From contig JAHELE010000010.1 of the NCBI GenBank assembly GCA_024644345.1, forward strand, positions 1 through 43,683: 43,683 nt of DNA. The letters are read 5' to 3'. The stretch is from Actinomycetes bacterium. GTDB taxonomy: Bacteria; Actinomycetota; Actinomycetes; JAHEKZ01. The position numbers and the translations under genes were made by a program. The notes below the pieces were generated by a model that saw only the letters and a program-made list of their open reading frames with translations, was not told the origin of the DNA and ran no database searches. Positions 1-8,722 of the stretch are shown in pieces; position 1 is the first letter of the stretch, and each line of letters starts with the position of its first letter.

Positions 1-1890
1 ATCACCGACGAGTGGCGTGAGGTGTCATGGGACGAGGCGATCAGCTTCACCGCGCGCCGGTTCACTGAGCTGCAGCAGCAGTACGGCACTGACGCTATCG
101 GTGGAATCACCTCGTCGCGCTGCACGAACGAAGAAGTCTTCGTCGTACAGAAGATGGTGCGTGCAGCTTTCGGCAATAACAACGTCGACACCTGCGCGCG
201 TGTCTGCCACTCCCCCACGGGCTACGGCCTGAAGCAGACCTTCGGCACGTCGGCCGGCACCCAAGACTTCAAGTCGGTCGAGGACGCCGACGTCATCTTG
301 CTGATCGGCGCCAACCCCACCGACGCACACCCGGTGTTCGGCTCGCGCATGAAGCAGCGGCTGCGTGCCGGCGCAGAGCTGATCGTCGTCGACCCGCGAC
401 GGATCGACCTGGTGCGGACGCCTCATGTCGAGGCGTCCCATCACCTGCAGCTGCTGCCGGGTACCAACGTCGCCATCGTCAACGCGCTCGCCCACGTCGT
501 CGTCACCGAGGGCCTCGTCGACCGCGAGTTTGTCGCCGCCCGTTGTGAGGACGACTCCTTCGCCGACTGGGAGGCGTTCATCGCGCGCCCGGAGAACAGC
601 CCCGAGGCGATGGAGGGCGCGACCGGCGTTCCGGCTTCCGAGATCCGTGCGGCCGCCCGCCTGTACGCCACGGTGCCCAATGGCGCGATCTACTACGGCC
701 TCGGCGTCACCGAGCACAGCCAGGGCTCGACCATGGTCATGGGCATGGCCAACCTGGCCATGGCCACCGGCAACATCGGCCGCGACGGCGTGGGCGTCAA
801 CCCCTTGCGGGGCCAGAACAACGTGCAGGGATCGTGCGACATGGGGTCGTTCCCCCACGAGTTCAGCGGCTACCGCCACGTGTCCGACGACACGGTCCGG
901 GTGCTGTTCGAAGACGTGTGGGGGCGCGAGATGCGCGCCGACCCGGGCCTACGCATCCCCAACATGTTCGACGCCGCGGTCGCCGGCACGTTCCGTGGGC
1001 TCTTCGTGCAGGGCGAGGACGTCGCGCAGTCCGACCCGAATGTCACTCACGTGACCGCGGCGCTGAAGTCGCTCGATCTGCTGGTGGTGCAAGACCTGTT
1101 CATCAACGAGACCGCCAAGCTGGCGCACGTCTTCTTGCCCGGCACGTCATTCCTCGAGAAGGACGGCACCTTCACCAACGCCGAACGACGCATCAACCGG
1201 GTGCGGCCGGTGATGGAGCCGAAGACCGGCAAGGACGAGTGGCAGGTGGCGTGCGACATCGCAACTGCCATGGGCTACCTGATGGGCTACGACAACGCCT
1301 CGCAGATCATGGACGAGATCGCGCAGGTGACGCCGACCTTCGCCGGCGTCTCGTTCGCGCATCTCGACGAGGCCGGCAGCCTGCAGTGGCCGGTCAACGA
1401 CGCAGCCCCCGAGGGAACGCCGATCATGCACGTCGACGGGTTTGTCCGCGGTAAGGGGCACTTCGTACCGACGCCGTATGTGCCGACAGACGAGAAGGCC
1501 AACCGTAAGTTCCCGCTGCTGCTCACCACCGGGCGCATTCTCTCCCAGTACAACGTGGGCGCTCAGACACGCCGTACGGCGAACGTCGAGTGGCACCCCG
1601 AAGACCTGCTCGAGATGCATGAGGCTGACGCCGCCGAGCGCGGTATCAGTGACGGTGACTGGGTGGCACTCAACAGCCGAGTGGGCGAGACGCACATGAG
1701 GGCCCGGATCACTGACCGCGTCCCGCAAGGTGTGGTCTACACGACGTTCCACCACCCCGAAAGTGGCGCCAACGTCGTGACGACCGAGAACTCCGACTGG
1801 GCGACGAACTGCCCTGAGTACAAGGTGACCGCCGTCCAGATCCGTCCGGCGAATGCGGTCGACCCGATGCGCGTCGAGGTTGCCACGTGA
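1..1890 (+). CDS. fdhF: Formate dehydrogenase alpha subunit (molybdopterin oxidoreductase), 5' end cut by window
   Basis: This is the catalytic subunit of a Mo/W-bisPGD formate dehydrogenase, which oxidises formate to CO2. The frame is open from base 1, so the gene starts outside the window and any N-terminal iron-sulfur domains are missing. About 629 residues are visible. The motif TCARVCH lies near codons 64-70; Cys69 (TGC, 205-207) sits where E. coli FdhF has selenocysteine, so this is a Cys-type enzyme, and the next residue is the conserved catalytic His. The C-terminal part, from about NRKFPLLLTTGR onward, is the molybdopterin dinucleotide-binding domain. The next gene encodes a FdsD-like delta subunit and overlaps the stop codon by 4 bp. 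This points to the soluble NAD-dependent Fds type, so fdsA would be an equally valid name. FdhD, encoded convergently, fits as its cofactor sulfurase. Confidence 0.95.
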   Translation: MTDEWREVSWDEAISFTARRFTELQQQYGTDAIGGITSSRCTNEEVFVVQKMVRAAFGNNNVDTCARVCHSPTGYGLKQTFGTSAGTQDFKSVEDADVILLIGANPTDAHPVFGSRMKQRLRAGAELIVVDPRRIDLVRTPHVEASHHLQLLPGTNVAIVNALAHVVVTEGLVDREFVAARCEDDSFADWEAFIARPENSPEAMEGATGVPASEIRAAARLYATVPNGAIYYGLGVTEHSQGSTMVMGMANLAMATGNIGRDGVGVNPLRGQNNVQGSCDMGSFPHEFSGYRHVSDDTVRVLFEDVWGREMRADPGLRIPNMFDAAVAGTFRGLFVQGEDVAQSDPNVTHVTAALKSLDLLVVQDLFINETAKLAHVFLPGTSFLEKDGTFTNAERRINRVRPVMEPKTGKDEWQVACDIATAMGYLMGYDNASQIMDEIAQVTPTFAGVSFAHLDEAGSLQWPVNDAAPEGTPIMHVDGFVRGKGHFVPTPYVPTDEKANRKFPLLLTTGRILSQYNVGAQTRRTANVEWHPEDLLEMHEADAAERGISDGDWVALNSRVGETHMRARITDRVPQGVVYTTFHHPESGANVVTTENSDWATNCPEYKVTAVQIRPANAVDPMRVEVAT

Positions 1891-2099
1891 CGTCACAGGA
1901 TCTGGTCCGGATGGTGAACCAGATCGCGATCAACCAGGCCTACCTTCCCGATGACGAAGCCGTCGAGGTCGTTGCCTCGCATCTCACGATGTTCTGGGCC
2001 CCCGCCATGCGCACCGACCTGTTGGCGGCAGTTGCTGCAGGGGATGCAGACCTCAACGAGGTTGCGCTGCGTGCGGTGCAGCAGCTTCAGCCAGCCTGA
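1887..2099 (+). CDS. fdsD: NAD-dependent formate dehydrogenase delta subunit
   Basis: A 70-residue protein with the FdsD pattern: N-terminal LVRMVNQIAINQ, then an acidic stretch, then VASHLTMFWAPAMR. FdsD is a small accessory subunit of soluble NAD-linked formate dehydrogenases. The GTG start overlaps the TGA of the alpha-subunit gene (GTGA), which implies translational coupling. Its 3' end overlaps the convergent fdhD gene by about 47 bp (2053-2099), a real antisense overlap of two coding regions. Confidence 0.88.
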   Translation: MTSQDLVRMVNQIAINQAYLPDDEAVEVVASHLTMFWAPAMRTDLLAAVAAGDADLNEVALRAVQQLQPA

Positions 2100-2889
2100 T
2101 CCGCTCAGTCCCCGCGTAGCAGTTGAACGAGTCGTTGCGTGAGAATCCGATGAGTGTCAGCCCGGCATCGCGCGCGAGGTCGACGGCCAGGGTCGATGGT
2201 GCGGACACCGCGGCAAGCAGGGGGATCCCCGCCATGACGGCCTTCTGCGTCAACTCGAACGACGCTCTTGCGCTGACCTGAAGCAGCCACTGCGACGCGG
2301 GGAGCTTTTCCTGCTGGAGGGCCCAGCCGATCACTTTGTCGACCGCATTGTGACGCCCGACGTCCTCACGGATGCAGACCGGCCCGCCATCGAGCGTGAA
2401 CAGTCCAGCGGCGTGCAGACCGCCCGTTCGGTCGAACGCCGACTGCGCGAGTCGGAGTCGCTCCGGCAGTTCAGAGATAACCGATGGCGCGATGTGCAGG
2501 TCGCCACTTCCATCAGCCCGCCGAGTGAGCGCGCCGCGCCGGGCGATGACCTCGGTGATGCTGTCGGAGCCGCAGATCCCGCATGCGCTGCTGGTCATGG
2601 TGAGCCGTGGGGCCGGCGGCGCGACCGCTGCAGACAGGCGAACCTCCACGGTGTTCTCGTCGCAAGCGATGGCCCCAATGAGATCGTCGGGTTGCCGGAC
2701 CACTCCTTCGCCTACCAGCCAACCGAGTGCGAGCTCGATGTCGTGACCCGGCGTCCGCATGGTGGTGGCGGTGTCGACGCCGTTCACCCGGATGGTGAGG
2801 GGCTCTTCGACGGCCAGCTGATCGACGACCTCGCTCGCTACGCCGTCGCGCAGCCGCGTCATGCGGCGGCGGTCCACGAGGCGTCCCAT
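2053..2889 (-). CDS. fdhD: Formate dehydrogenase accessory sulfurtransferase FdhD
   Basis: A 278-residue FdhD protein. FdhD carries sulfur from a cysteine desulfurase to the Mo-bisPGD cofactor and is needed for formate dehydrogenase activity. The conserved CxxC is visible as SSACGICGS (Cys103 and Cys106). Other family blocks are TPGHDIELALGWL (47-59), GGLHAAGLF and CIREDVGRHNAVDKVIGW, and the C-terminal GFSRNDSFNCYAG. The gene is convergent with fdhF-fdsD and overlaps the end of fdsD, so it belongs to the same functional module though not the same transcript. Confidence 0.96.
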   Translation of the reverse strand: MGRLVDRRRMTRLRDGVASEVVDQLAVEEPLTIRVNGVDTATTMRTPGHDIELALGWLVGEGVVRQPDDLIGAIACDENTVEVRLSAAVAPPAPRLTMTSSACGICGSDSITEVIARRGALTRRADGSGDLHIAPSVISELPERLRLAQSAFDRTGGLHAAGLFTLDGGPVCIREDVGRHNAVDKVIGWALQQEKLPASQWLLQVSARASFELTQKAVMAGIPLLAAVSAPSTLAVDLARDAGLTLIGFSRNDSFNCYAGTERIRLAEAAAPHAAQPR

Positions 2890-2961
2890 CCGTCAATGGT
2901 GCCTCACTCATCGCGAAATGGCGTCCCTGTTCCACGTCCGACTCGGTCGTGGGCCCGGCCC

Positions 2962-3690
2962 TCAGAGCACTGTCAGGTACGGCGTCACGCAGGGCGGTCC
3001 ATCGGCGTGCTCGTAGTGCACTAGTCCGGAGTCGGTGACGAGCACGGTGGCACTCGACACGGTGCCGTGGCCCTCGGCGTGGATGCAGGCCGGTGATCCG
3101 GCGTCATCGGTCTCGTGCGAGCTCAGCAGCTGCCGCAAGGCGCTGATCAGGTCGTTCGGGGTTGCTGAGGTGGCGAGGGCTGCTGTGCTCTGAGCGAGGA
3201 GGCGGGTCGCCTTGGCGTCGTGCGGGTCGTCGAGATCTTGTTCGGTCAGCACATGGATGCCCGGTGTGAGGGGGGCGGTGCGGCGGCCCTGTCTGTCGTC
3301 GAGCGCCGTCCAGTAAGCCGCGAAGCTGGAGGCGTAGAAGACGTTCACCGGGTTGTACCTGGTCGGGCTCAGCGACTGCATCCAGGCGAGAGCGGCGGTG
3401 TCGTCCGCGGCCAGGGCTTCCAGCGGCAGTCGTCCGCGCGTCTGCCGGGCGGCGTCCCGCGGCGGTACGAGACCCCCGGGGTGGCGGTTGGTCACGGCGG
3501 CGACGCGGCCTTCCGGGTCGACCGCGAGCCAGGTGCCACCGGCGAGCACGTCACGACCGCCCCAGCGCGGAGGATCAGGGGACAATAGGAGCGGCGGCTC
3601 GCTGGGACGTCCGAGCAGCTCGTCGCGGTTGGCCGCGACCACCAAAGGGGCACCAGGGACGCACTGCCACGCCACGACAACCGTGCACAC
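2962..3690 (-). CDS. NRDE (TANGO2-like) family protein
   Basis: A 242-residue NRDE-family protein. The GTG at 3690 was chosen because it gives the family N-terminus M-C-T-V-V-V-A-W, with a potentially nucleophilic Cys2, and places the NRDE motif at residues 21-24 (AANRDELLGRPS). The open frame extends upstream to 3747, but that stretch runs into a large inverted repeat and has no family similarity. A further conserved-looking block is AVDPEGRVAAVTNRHPGG. TANGO2 homologues have been linked to haem or acyl-lipid handling in eukaryotes; the bacterial role is not established, so no specific function is claimed. The upstream neighbour on the same strand is the pucR-like gene, separated by the 160-bp repeat region. 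Confidence 0.85.
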   Translation of the reverse strand: MCTVVVAWQCVPGAPLVVAANRDELLGRPSEPPLLLSPDPPRWGGRDVLAGGTWLAVDPEGRVAAVTNRHPGGLVPPRDAARQTRGRLPLEALAADDTAALAWMQSLSPTRYNPVNVFYASSFAAYWTALDDRQGRRTAPLTPGIHVLTEQDLDDPHDAKATRLLAQSTAALATSATPNDLISALRQLLSSHETDDAGSPACIHAEGHGTVSSATVLVTDSGLVHYEHADGPPCVTPYLTVL

Positions 3691-3704
3691 CCACCCACCG
3701 TAAT

Positions 3705-3840
3705 GGGGCCATGTCACATGGGTTCGAAATGACCGAACCAGCGACACCTGATGGGCCTCTGTATGACGACCGCAATGGTCGAATCACGACGTTGGTGACG
3801 GCATTGGTTCGAAATGACCGAACCCATGTGGCATGGCCCC
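3705..3840. repeat. 36-bp inverted repeat with nested hairpins
   Basis: Two 36-nt arms, 3705-3740 and 3805-3840, form an inverted repeat around a 64-nt centre. The outer 22 nt of each arm (GGGGCCATGTCACATGGG then TTCG) match with one mismatch. Each arm ends in the same-orientation 19-mer GGTTCGAAATGACCGAACC, itself a small hairpin (GGTTCG, 7-nt loop, CGAACC). The structure fills the gap between the pucR-like stop and the NRDE start, both on the minus strand. It could be a terminator or processing structure, a regulator-binding array, or a miniature mobile element. No U-tract is seen. Confidence 0.85.
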
Positions 3841-3851
3841 ACCTTGGGGGG

Positions 3852-5495
3852 TTACTGGGGGCGCAGGGCTTCGTAGGCCATCACTGCTGCGTGGAGGGAC
3901 GTGCAGGCCTCGGCTGAGTCCAGGTCGACCGTCAGTACCTTCTCGATCGTGGTCAGGCGCTGGTAGAACGCCTGTCGCGACAAGTGAGCGGCGTCGGCGG
4001 CCGCCGACTTGTTGCGCCCGTGAGCGAGGTAGATCTGCAACGCCCCGAGCAGGTCGGTTCCCTTCCTCGCGTCGTGGTCGAGCAGCGGCCCCAGTGTCCG
4101 CTCGACGAAGGCCTGTAGACGTGGGTCGCCGCCGAGTACGTACAGCAGTCCACGCAGCTGCACGTCCGGCAGCTCGTAGTAGGGCTTGTCCTCAGGTGAC
4201 CCCTGGGACGCCTCGGCGGCGTGGGCTGCCTCCGCGAACGAGCGCCGCACCGCATCGAGGTCGTGCACGGCCGAACCGACGCCGATCACCGGTCGGCTCA
4301 CGTTGGCTGAGTCGGCCTTGGCGATGACGTGCTGAGCCACCTTCGTCAGGGTCGTGGACGCGTCGCTGCCGTCGGGCAACGGCAGCAGGACGCCAACCCG
4401 TCCTGGCCGTAGCGACCCGACGAGCGCCTTGACGTCGGCGGCCCGGAGCGCTGACGCGACAAGCTCGGCCTCGAGGTCGCGGGGTCTGGCATGAGGCTGG
4501 TGCGCCCGGTCGGCGCTGAGCTCGACGACCACCGCCATCAGCCGCTGCCGTGCCGTCGGGACGCCCAGCGCAGCGGTGCGTGCATGGATGTCGTCGGATG
4601 ACTCAAAGCGTCGGTCGATGATGTCGGCCAGCGTGGTGCGGTGGGCCTGGAGCTCCATGGGGTCCTGCTGCTGCTCCAGCAGCCGGTTGAGGGTGAGCGC
4701 GGTGGCGGCGCGCTCGAGCACCATCAGATGGAGTGCGTCCGGCTCGCCGTCCGGCAACAGGACCAGCCGTCCCCACACCTCGCCGCGGGCTTCGACCATG
4801 GCGACGAGCCACCCCTCCGGTCCACACAAGTCGCTGTGCTCAGAGGTCTGCGCGGCCCGCGACCGCGTGCTCCAGTCGCGAAGCACCTCGTCCGTTGACC
4901 GGCTTGCCGGGGCATGCGCCACGACCTGGTGGACCAGGTTCTCGAAGACAACAGCGCAGGAGGAGAGGCGTGCGGCCTCATGCACGATCGACGACGCCGA
5001 CGCCCCCTCGACGCATAGCCGGGTGAATACCCGATGGGCCAGCTCAGAGGCGTGGAGGGCATTGATCTGTTCGACGACGATGAGCGAATGAACCGCCTGA
5101 GTCACCTTCACGAAACGCAGTTCCCGGTGGAGCGAGACGAGGGGTAACCGGTGCCCCTCACAGGCCTTGACGAGGGCACGGGGGAGCTCGTCGTAGCGTC
5201 TGCCCAGCTCGACGACCAGCGCCACTGCACCCGCTGCGGCCAGCGCGTCCGCGTAGGTGCGGAGTGACTCGTCGGTTTCCGGCAACGCGATTCCGGTGGT
5301 CAAGATGACCTCGCCGCCGGCCAGCAGCCCAGCGATGTCAGGCAGCTCACTGACATGGACCCAGCGGACGCGAGCATCAAGGCCGCGGGCGCCGGCGTCC
5401 ACCCGAGGCAGACCGACTGCGATGTCAGGCAGCTCGAGCAGGTCACGAACCCGCGGAAGCGCGGTGTCGGCGGCCAAAGCTGCGCGGTCGGGCAT
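3852..5495 (-). CDS. PucR family transcriptional regulator
   Basis: A 547-residue regulator. The N-terminus (VRDLLELPDIAVGLPRVDAG onward, residues about 14-140) is the PucR-type sensory domain. The C-terminus (about 480-545) carries the PucR helix-turn-helix: LAHGRNKSAAADAAHLSRQAFYQRL. The ATG at 5495 is preceded by GAGGGG at a good distance; the frame is open further upstream to 5669 but without family similarity. PucR regulators often control purine, amine or peptide catabolic and uptake genes. The gene is divergent from the peptide ABC operon across a 308-bp intergenic region, so local control of that operon is the simplest guess. The effector is unknown. Confidence 0.92.
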   Translation of the reverse strand: MPDRAALAADTALPRVRDLLELPDIAVGLPRVDAGARGLDARVRWVHVSELPDIAGLLAGGEVILTTGIALPETDESLRTYADALAAAGAVALVVELGRRYDELPRALVKACEGHRLPLVSLHRELRFVKVTQAVHSLIVVEQINALHASELAHRVFTRLCVEGASASSIVHEAARLSSCAVVFENLVHQVVAHAPASRSTDEVLRDWSTRSRAAQTSEHSDLCGPEGWLVAMVEARGEVWGRLVLLPDGEPDALHLMVLERAATALTLNRLLEQQQDPMELQAHRTTLADIIDRRFESSDDIHARTAALGVPTARQRLMAVVVELSADRAHQPHARPRDLEAELVASALRAADVKALVGSLRPGRVGVLLPLPDGSDASTTLTKVAQHVIAKADSANVSRPVIGVGSAVHDLDAVRRSFAEAAHAAEASQGSPEDKPYYELPDVQLRGLLYVLGGDPRLQAFVERTLGPLLDHDARKGTDLLGALQIYLAHGRNKSAAADAAHLSRQAFYQRLTTIEKVLTVDLDSAEACTSLHAAVMAYEALRPQ

Positions 5496-5803
5496 GAAAC
5501 CCCTCGTCAACGGTGCTGCCGGAGCCTGGTGCCGTGAGGGTAGCGAGCGCAGGCGTGCAGGTGGGCCGGGGGATGAACCGCCGTGACCCGCGTCCCGGTG
5601 ACACGGTTCGATCACAACGCTAGACGCGCCGCGGTGCGAGCGGTTAGGTTCGGCGCACGCAGCAGGCACGGCTGGGTGATTCTTTGCTGGGAACCGGAAG
5701 TTTTATGGCCCCGAAGGCCATATGCCGGAGAAACTCCCGAACCCGCGCCGTTGACCTGGGACAGGCCGGTTGCCGCAGAGTGCGGCGCCAGGAGGGATTG
5801 GGC
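5496..5803. promoter_or_regulatory. Divergent control region between pucR-like gene and peptide ABC operon
   Basis: This 308-bp gap holds no gene. It contains an inverted repeat ATGGCC-CCGAA-GGCCAT at 5705-5721, flanked by looser mirrored arms (GGAAGTTTT before, GAAACTCC after), which could be a regulator operator. A possible promoter for the operon is TTGACC at 5752-5757 with a weak -10 (CAGAGT) about 19 nt further on. A strong ribosome binding site GGAGGG lies at 5791-5796, 7 nt before the ATG of the binding-protein gene. PucR binding here is inference. Confidence 0.4.
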
Positions 5804-7663
5804 ATGGCGAGGACGCGGAGGAGCTTGCGGTGGGGGGCCGTGGCGAGTGCAGCAATGGTGGCAGGACTCCTGCCGCTGGCCACCACAGGAGGTCAGGCTC
5901 AGGCACTGGAGCAGGACGGGAAGAACATCTTCGTCGTCGGTGTGCTCCAGGACGTCGACAACCTGAACCCCTTCAAAGGCATCACCGTTGCGGCATACGA
6001 GGCGTGGGCGCTGACCTACGACAGCCTGACGGGGTACGGAGCCGATCGCTTCGAGCCCGTCCCGCAGCTCGCCAAGGACTGGGGCGCGTCTGAAGACGGT
6101 CTGACCTGGACGTACAACCTGGTCGACAACGCCACGTTCAGCGACGGCGAGCCGCTGACCGCTGACGACGTGGTCTACACGTTCCAGCGAATCATGGACG
6201 GCGAGTCGATCGAGCGCACCAACTGGGGCTCGTACGTCAAGAACATCGAGTCGGTGACCGCAGTGGACGACACCACGGTCGAGATGGTCGTGGAAGAGCC
6301 GTCGCCGATCATGGACACGCTCACGATCCCGATCCTCCCCGAGCACATCTGGAAGAACATCGACGCGGATGCGCTCCGCAAGTACACCAACGAGCCCGAC
6401 TCCGACCCCCCAGGCATGGTGGGTAGTGGACCGTTCATCATGACGGACGCGGTCAAGGGCCAGTACTACCGTTTCGAGACGAACCCGAACTACTGGGGCG
6501 ACCAGCCCAATATCGATGGCGTCGAGTACAAGATCTACCAGAACGACAACGGTCTGGTGACTGCCCTCGAGAACGGCGAAATCGACTTCGCCGATGACAT
6601 CGAGGCATCCCTTTTCAACACGCTCGAGGGCAACCCCGACGTCACGGCCAAGTCCTCGCAGTACTCGGGGTTCAACTACCTGACCTTCAACGGCGGTGCC
6701 CAGCTCACCGACGGCACCCCGATCGGCAACGGACACCCGTCGCTGAAGGACCCGATCGTGCGTGAGGCCATCCACTACGCGATCGACAAGGAAGCCCTCG
6801 TCGACCGAACGTTGCAAGGCCGCGGAAGTCCGGGCGACACCTTTATCCCTCCGATCTATGGCGACTTCCACCAGACGGTCGAAGACCCGATCACCTATGA
6901 CCCGGATATGGCCAACAAGCTGCTCGACGATGCCGGGTATGCGATGGGCTCTGATGGGATCCGCACGATGCCCGACGGGTCCGACCCCTTGGTGTACCAG
7001 CTCTACTCACGGCAGAACTCCAAGACGTCCCAGACGACGATCCAGCTGCTTGAGGGCTGGTTGAAGGCGATCGGCATCGACTCCAAGTCGGAGTCGGTCT
7101 CGGAGGGACGCCTGTACGGGATCGCCGGTGACGGCACGTTCGACATGTACGAGTGGGGTTGGGTTGTCGAGCCTGATCCTGACTACCAGGTCTCGGTGTT
7201 CACCTGCGACCAGATGAGCTACGAGACCAAGAGCGGGCAGGTGTACGCGGGGCTCAATGACAGCTTCTACTGCGACAAGGAGTACGACCAGCTCTACCAG
7301 GACCAAGCGATAGAGGTCGATCGTGCCGCTCGGGCCGACCTGGTCAAGCAGGCGCAGCAGAAGGTGTACGACGCGAATGCGTACATCGTCACCGAGTACT
7401 ACGACTACCTGCAGGCCTACCGGAACGACCGTTTCACCGGCTTCGTTGAGCAGCCGTCAGACAACGGAGCGATCCTCTTCCAGTACGGGACGTACTCGTA
7501 CGAGAACATCAAGCCGGTTAGCGCCGACTCGGGTTCTGGAAGCTCCAGTGACTCCAACACCGCGCTGATCATCGGTGGTGTTGCCGCGGCAGCGGTGCTC
7601 GTCGGGCTAATCGTGTGGTTTGCGACGCGGGGACGCCGCGGCGCCAACGCCGACGTGGAGTAG
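5804..7663 (+). CDS. Peptide/oligopeptide ABC transporter substrate-binding protein with C-terminal membrane anchor
   Basis: A 619-residue family 5 extracellular solute-binding protein, first gene of a five-gene importer operon. The ATG at 5804 is preceded by GGAGGG and gives a good signal peptide (MARTRRSLRWGAVASAAMVAG, cleavage near Ala-Gln-Ala). There is no lipobox cysteine. Family features include the N-terminal LNPFKGITVAAYEAW block and a GSGPFIM block. Instead of a lipid anchor, the C-terminus has a Ser/Gly/Asp-rich linker, a hydrophobic helix (IIGGVAAAAVLVGLIVWF) and a basic stop-transfer RGRRG. The protein is therefore probably held to the membrane by its C-terminus, which is unusual for this class. 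The ligand is likely a peptide, judged from the operon type only. Confidence 0.93.
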   Translation: MARTRRSLRWGAVASAAMVAGLLPLATTGGQAQALEQDGKNIFVVGVLQDVDNLNPFKGITVAAYEAWALTYDSLTGYGADRFEPVPQLAKDWGASEDGLTWTYNLVDNATFSDGEPLTADDVVYTFQRIMDGESIERTNWGSYVKNIESVTAVDDTTVEMVVEEPSPIMDTLTIPILPEHIWKNIDADALRKYTNEPDSDPPGMVGSGPFIMTDAVKGQYYRFETNPNYWGDQPNIDGVEYKIYQNDNGLVTALENGEIDFADDIEASLFNTLEGNPDVTAKSSQYSGFNYLTFNGGAQLTDGTPIGNGHPSLKDPIVREAIHYAIDKEALVDRTLQGRGSPGDTFIPPIYGDFHQTVEDPITYDPDMANKLLDDAGYAMGSDGIRTMPDGSDPLVYQLYSRQNSKTSQTTIQLLEGWLKAIGIDSKSESVSEGRLYGIAGDGTFDMYEWGWVVEPDPDYQVSVFTCDQMSYETKSGQVYAGLNDSFYCDKEYDQLYQDQAIEVDRAARADLVKQAQQKVYDANAYIVTEYYDYLQAYRNDRFTGFVEQPSDNGAILFQYGTYSYENIKPVSADSGSGSSSDSNTALIIGGVAAAAVLVGLIVWFATRGRRGANADVE

Positions 7664-7666
7664 CGA

Positions 7667-8722
7667 GTGGCACAGCAGGAACCAGGGGGAGTTTCCGACG
7701 CTGCGCTGGACCCGACCGAATTCGGTCGGGTCCAGCGCCCGTCGCGCGTGTCGGGGATCGGCCGCTTCACGGCCCGCCGGCTCCTGACCGGCCTGGGAAC
7801 TCTTGCATTCGTCCTGGTCTTCAACTTCTTTCTCTTCCAGATGCTGCCTGGCGACCCGCTTGCTAGGTACAAAGGTGCGCGCGAGATTTCAGCCGAAGAC
7901 CTCGCGGCTTTGAGGCAAGAGCTCGAGTCTCCGCTTTGGGAGCAGTTCTTCAACTACGTCAAGGACCCTCTCCAGCTTGACTCGTACTCAACGATTCAGG
8001 GCAAGCCGGTCTGGGAAGTCATTGCCGATGCCCTCCCATGGACTTTGATACTGCTGGGCACATCGACACTGCTGGCGACAGTGATCGGAATCTGGATCGG
8101 CATCAGGGCAGGTTGGAACCGGGGAAGCAAGTTCGACAAGAACTCGACCGGGATCACTCTCTTCCTCTACGCCACGCCCGAGTTCTGGCTCGGTCTGCTT
8201 CTTATCCTCTTCTTCTCGACGGGCTTCTGGATCTTTCCCGGGATCTTCCCCAGCGGATCGGCCATCGGTTCCGGTCTCGATCCATGGACGGTCGATGGTG
8301 TGATCAGCATCGCCTGGCACACCGTGCTGCCCGCAGCTTCTCTGGCGGCCGTCTACCTTGCTGACTACTCCTTGATCATGCGTGCGTCGATGGTGGACGA
8401 GCTTGGTCAGGACTACCTGATGACTGCCCGGGCGAAGGGGTTGATGGACCGCGCGATCCGTCGCGGGCATGCGGTGCCAAACGCGTCGCTGCCGACGATC
8501 ACGCTGATCTTCCTGAACATTGGGTTCATCATCGGTGGCGCCATCACCGTCGAGACGGTGTTCTCCTATCCGGGACTCGGCCTCCTGACATGGAACGCTA
8601 TCCAGGCCGATGACCTGCCACTTCTGCAGGCGCTTTTCCTGTTCTTCAGTGTCTCGGTGATCGTCTTCAACATGATTGCCGACATCGTCATCGCGGCGAT
8701 CGACCCCAGGATCCGACTGTGA
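7667..8722 (+). CDS. Peptide ABC transporter permease, DppB type
   Basis: A 351-residue inner-membrane permease of the DppB/OppB family. A first membrane helix near residues 40-65 (TFAFVLVFNFF-like, followed by LPGDPL) precedes a periplasmic loop and a five-helix BPD_transp_1 core. The EAA loop contacting the ATPases is visible as ARAKGLMDRAIRRGHAVPNA. It starts with GTG 3 nt after the binding-protein stop and overlaps the next permease gene by 4 bp (GTGA), so the operon is translationally coupled. Confidence 0.93.
   Translation: MAQQEPGGVSDAALDPTEFGRVQRPSRVSGIGRFTARRLLTGLGTLAFVLVFNFFLFQMLPGDPLARYKGAREISAEDLAALRQELESPLWEQFFNYVKDPLQLDSYSTIQGKPVWEVIADALPWTLILLGTSTLLATVIGIWIGIRAGWNRGSKFDKNSTGITLFLYATPEFWLGLLLILFFSTGFWIFPGIFPSGSAIGSGLDPWTVDGVISIAWHTVLPAASLAAVYLADYSLIMRASMVDELGQDYLMTARAKGLMDRAIRRGHAVPNASLPTITLIFLNIGFIIGGAITVETVFSYPGLGLLTWNAIQADDLPLLQALFLFFSVSVIVFNMIADIVIAAIDPRIRL

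Noticed and set aside
25-879. 284-codon open frame on the minus strand inside fdhF
   Set aside because: High-GC codon bias opens frames antisense to real genes; the plus frame has clear molybdopterin oxidoreductase motifs and this one has none.
5612-6871. 419-codon minus-strand open frame over the divergent region and peptide-binding gene
   Set aside because: Its Val/Arg/Asp-rich composition is typical of an antisense shadow; the plus frame has a signal peptide and family motifs.
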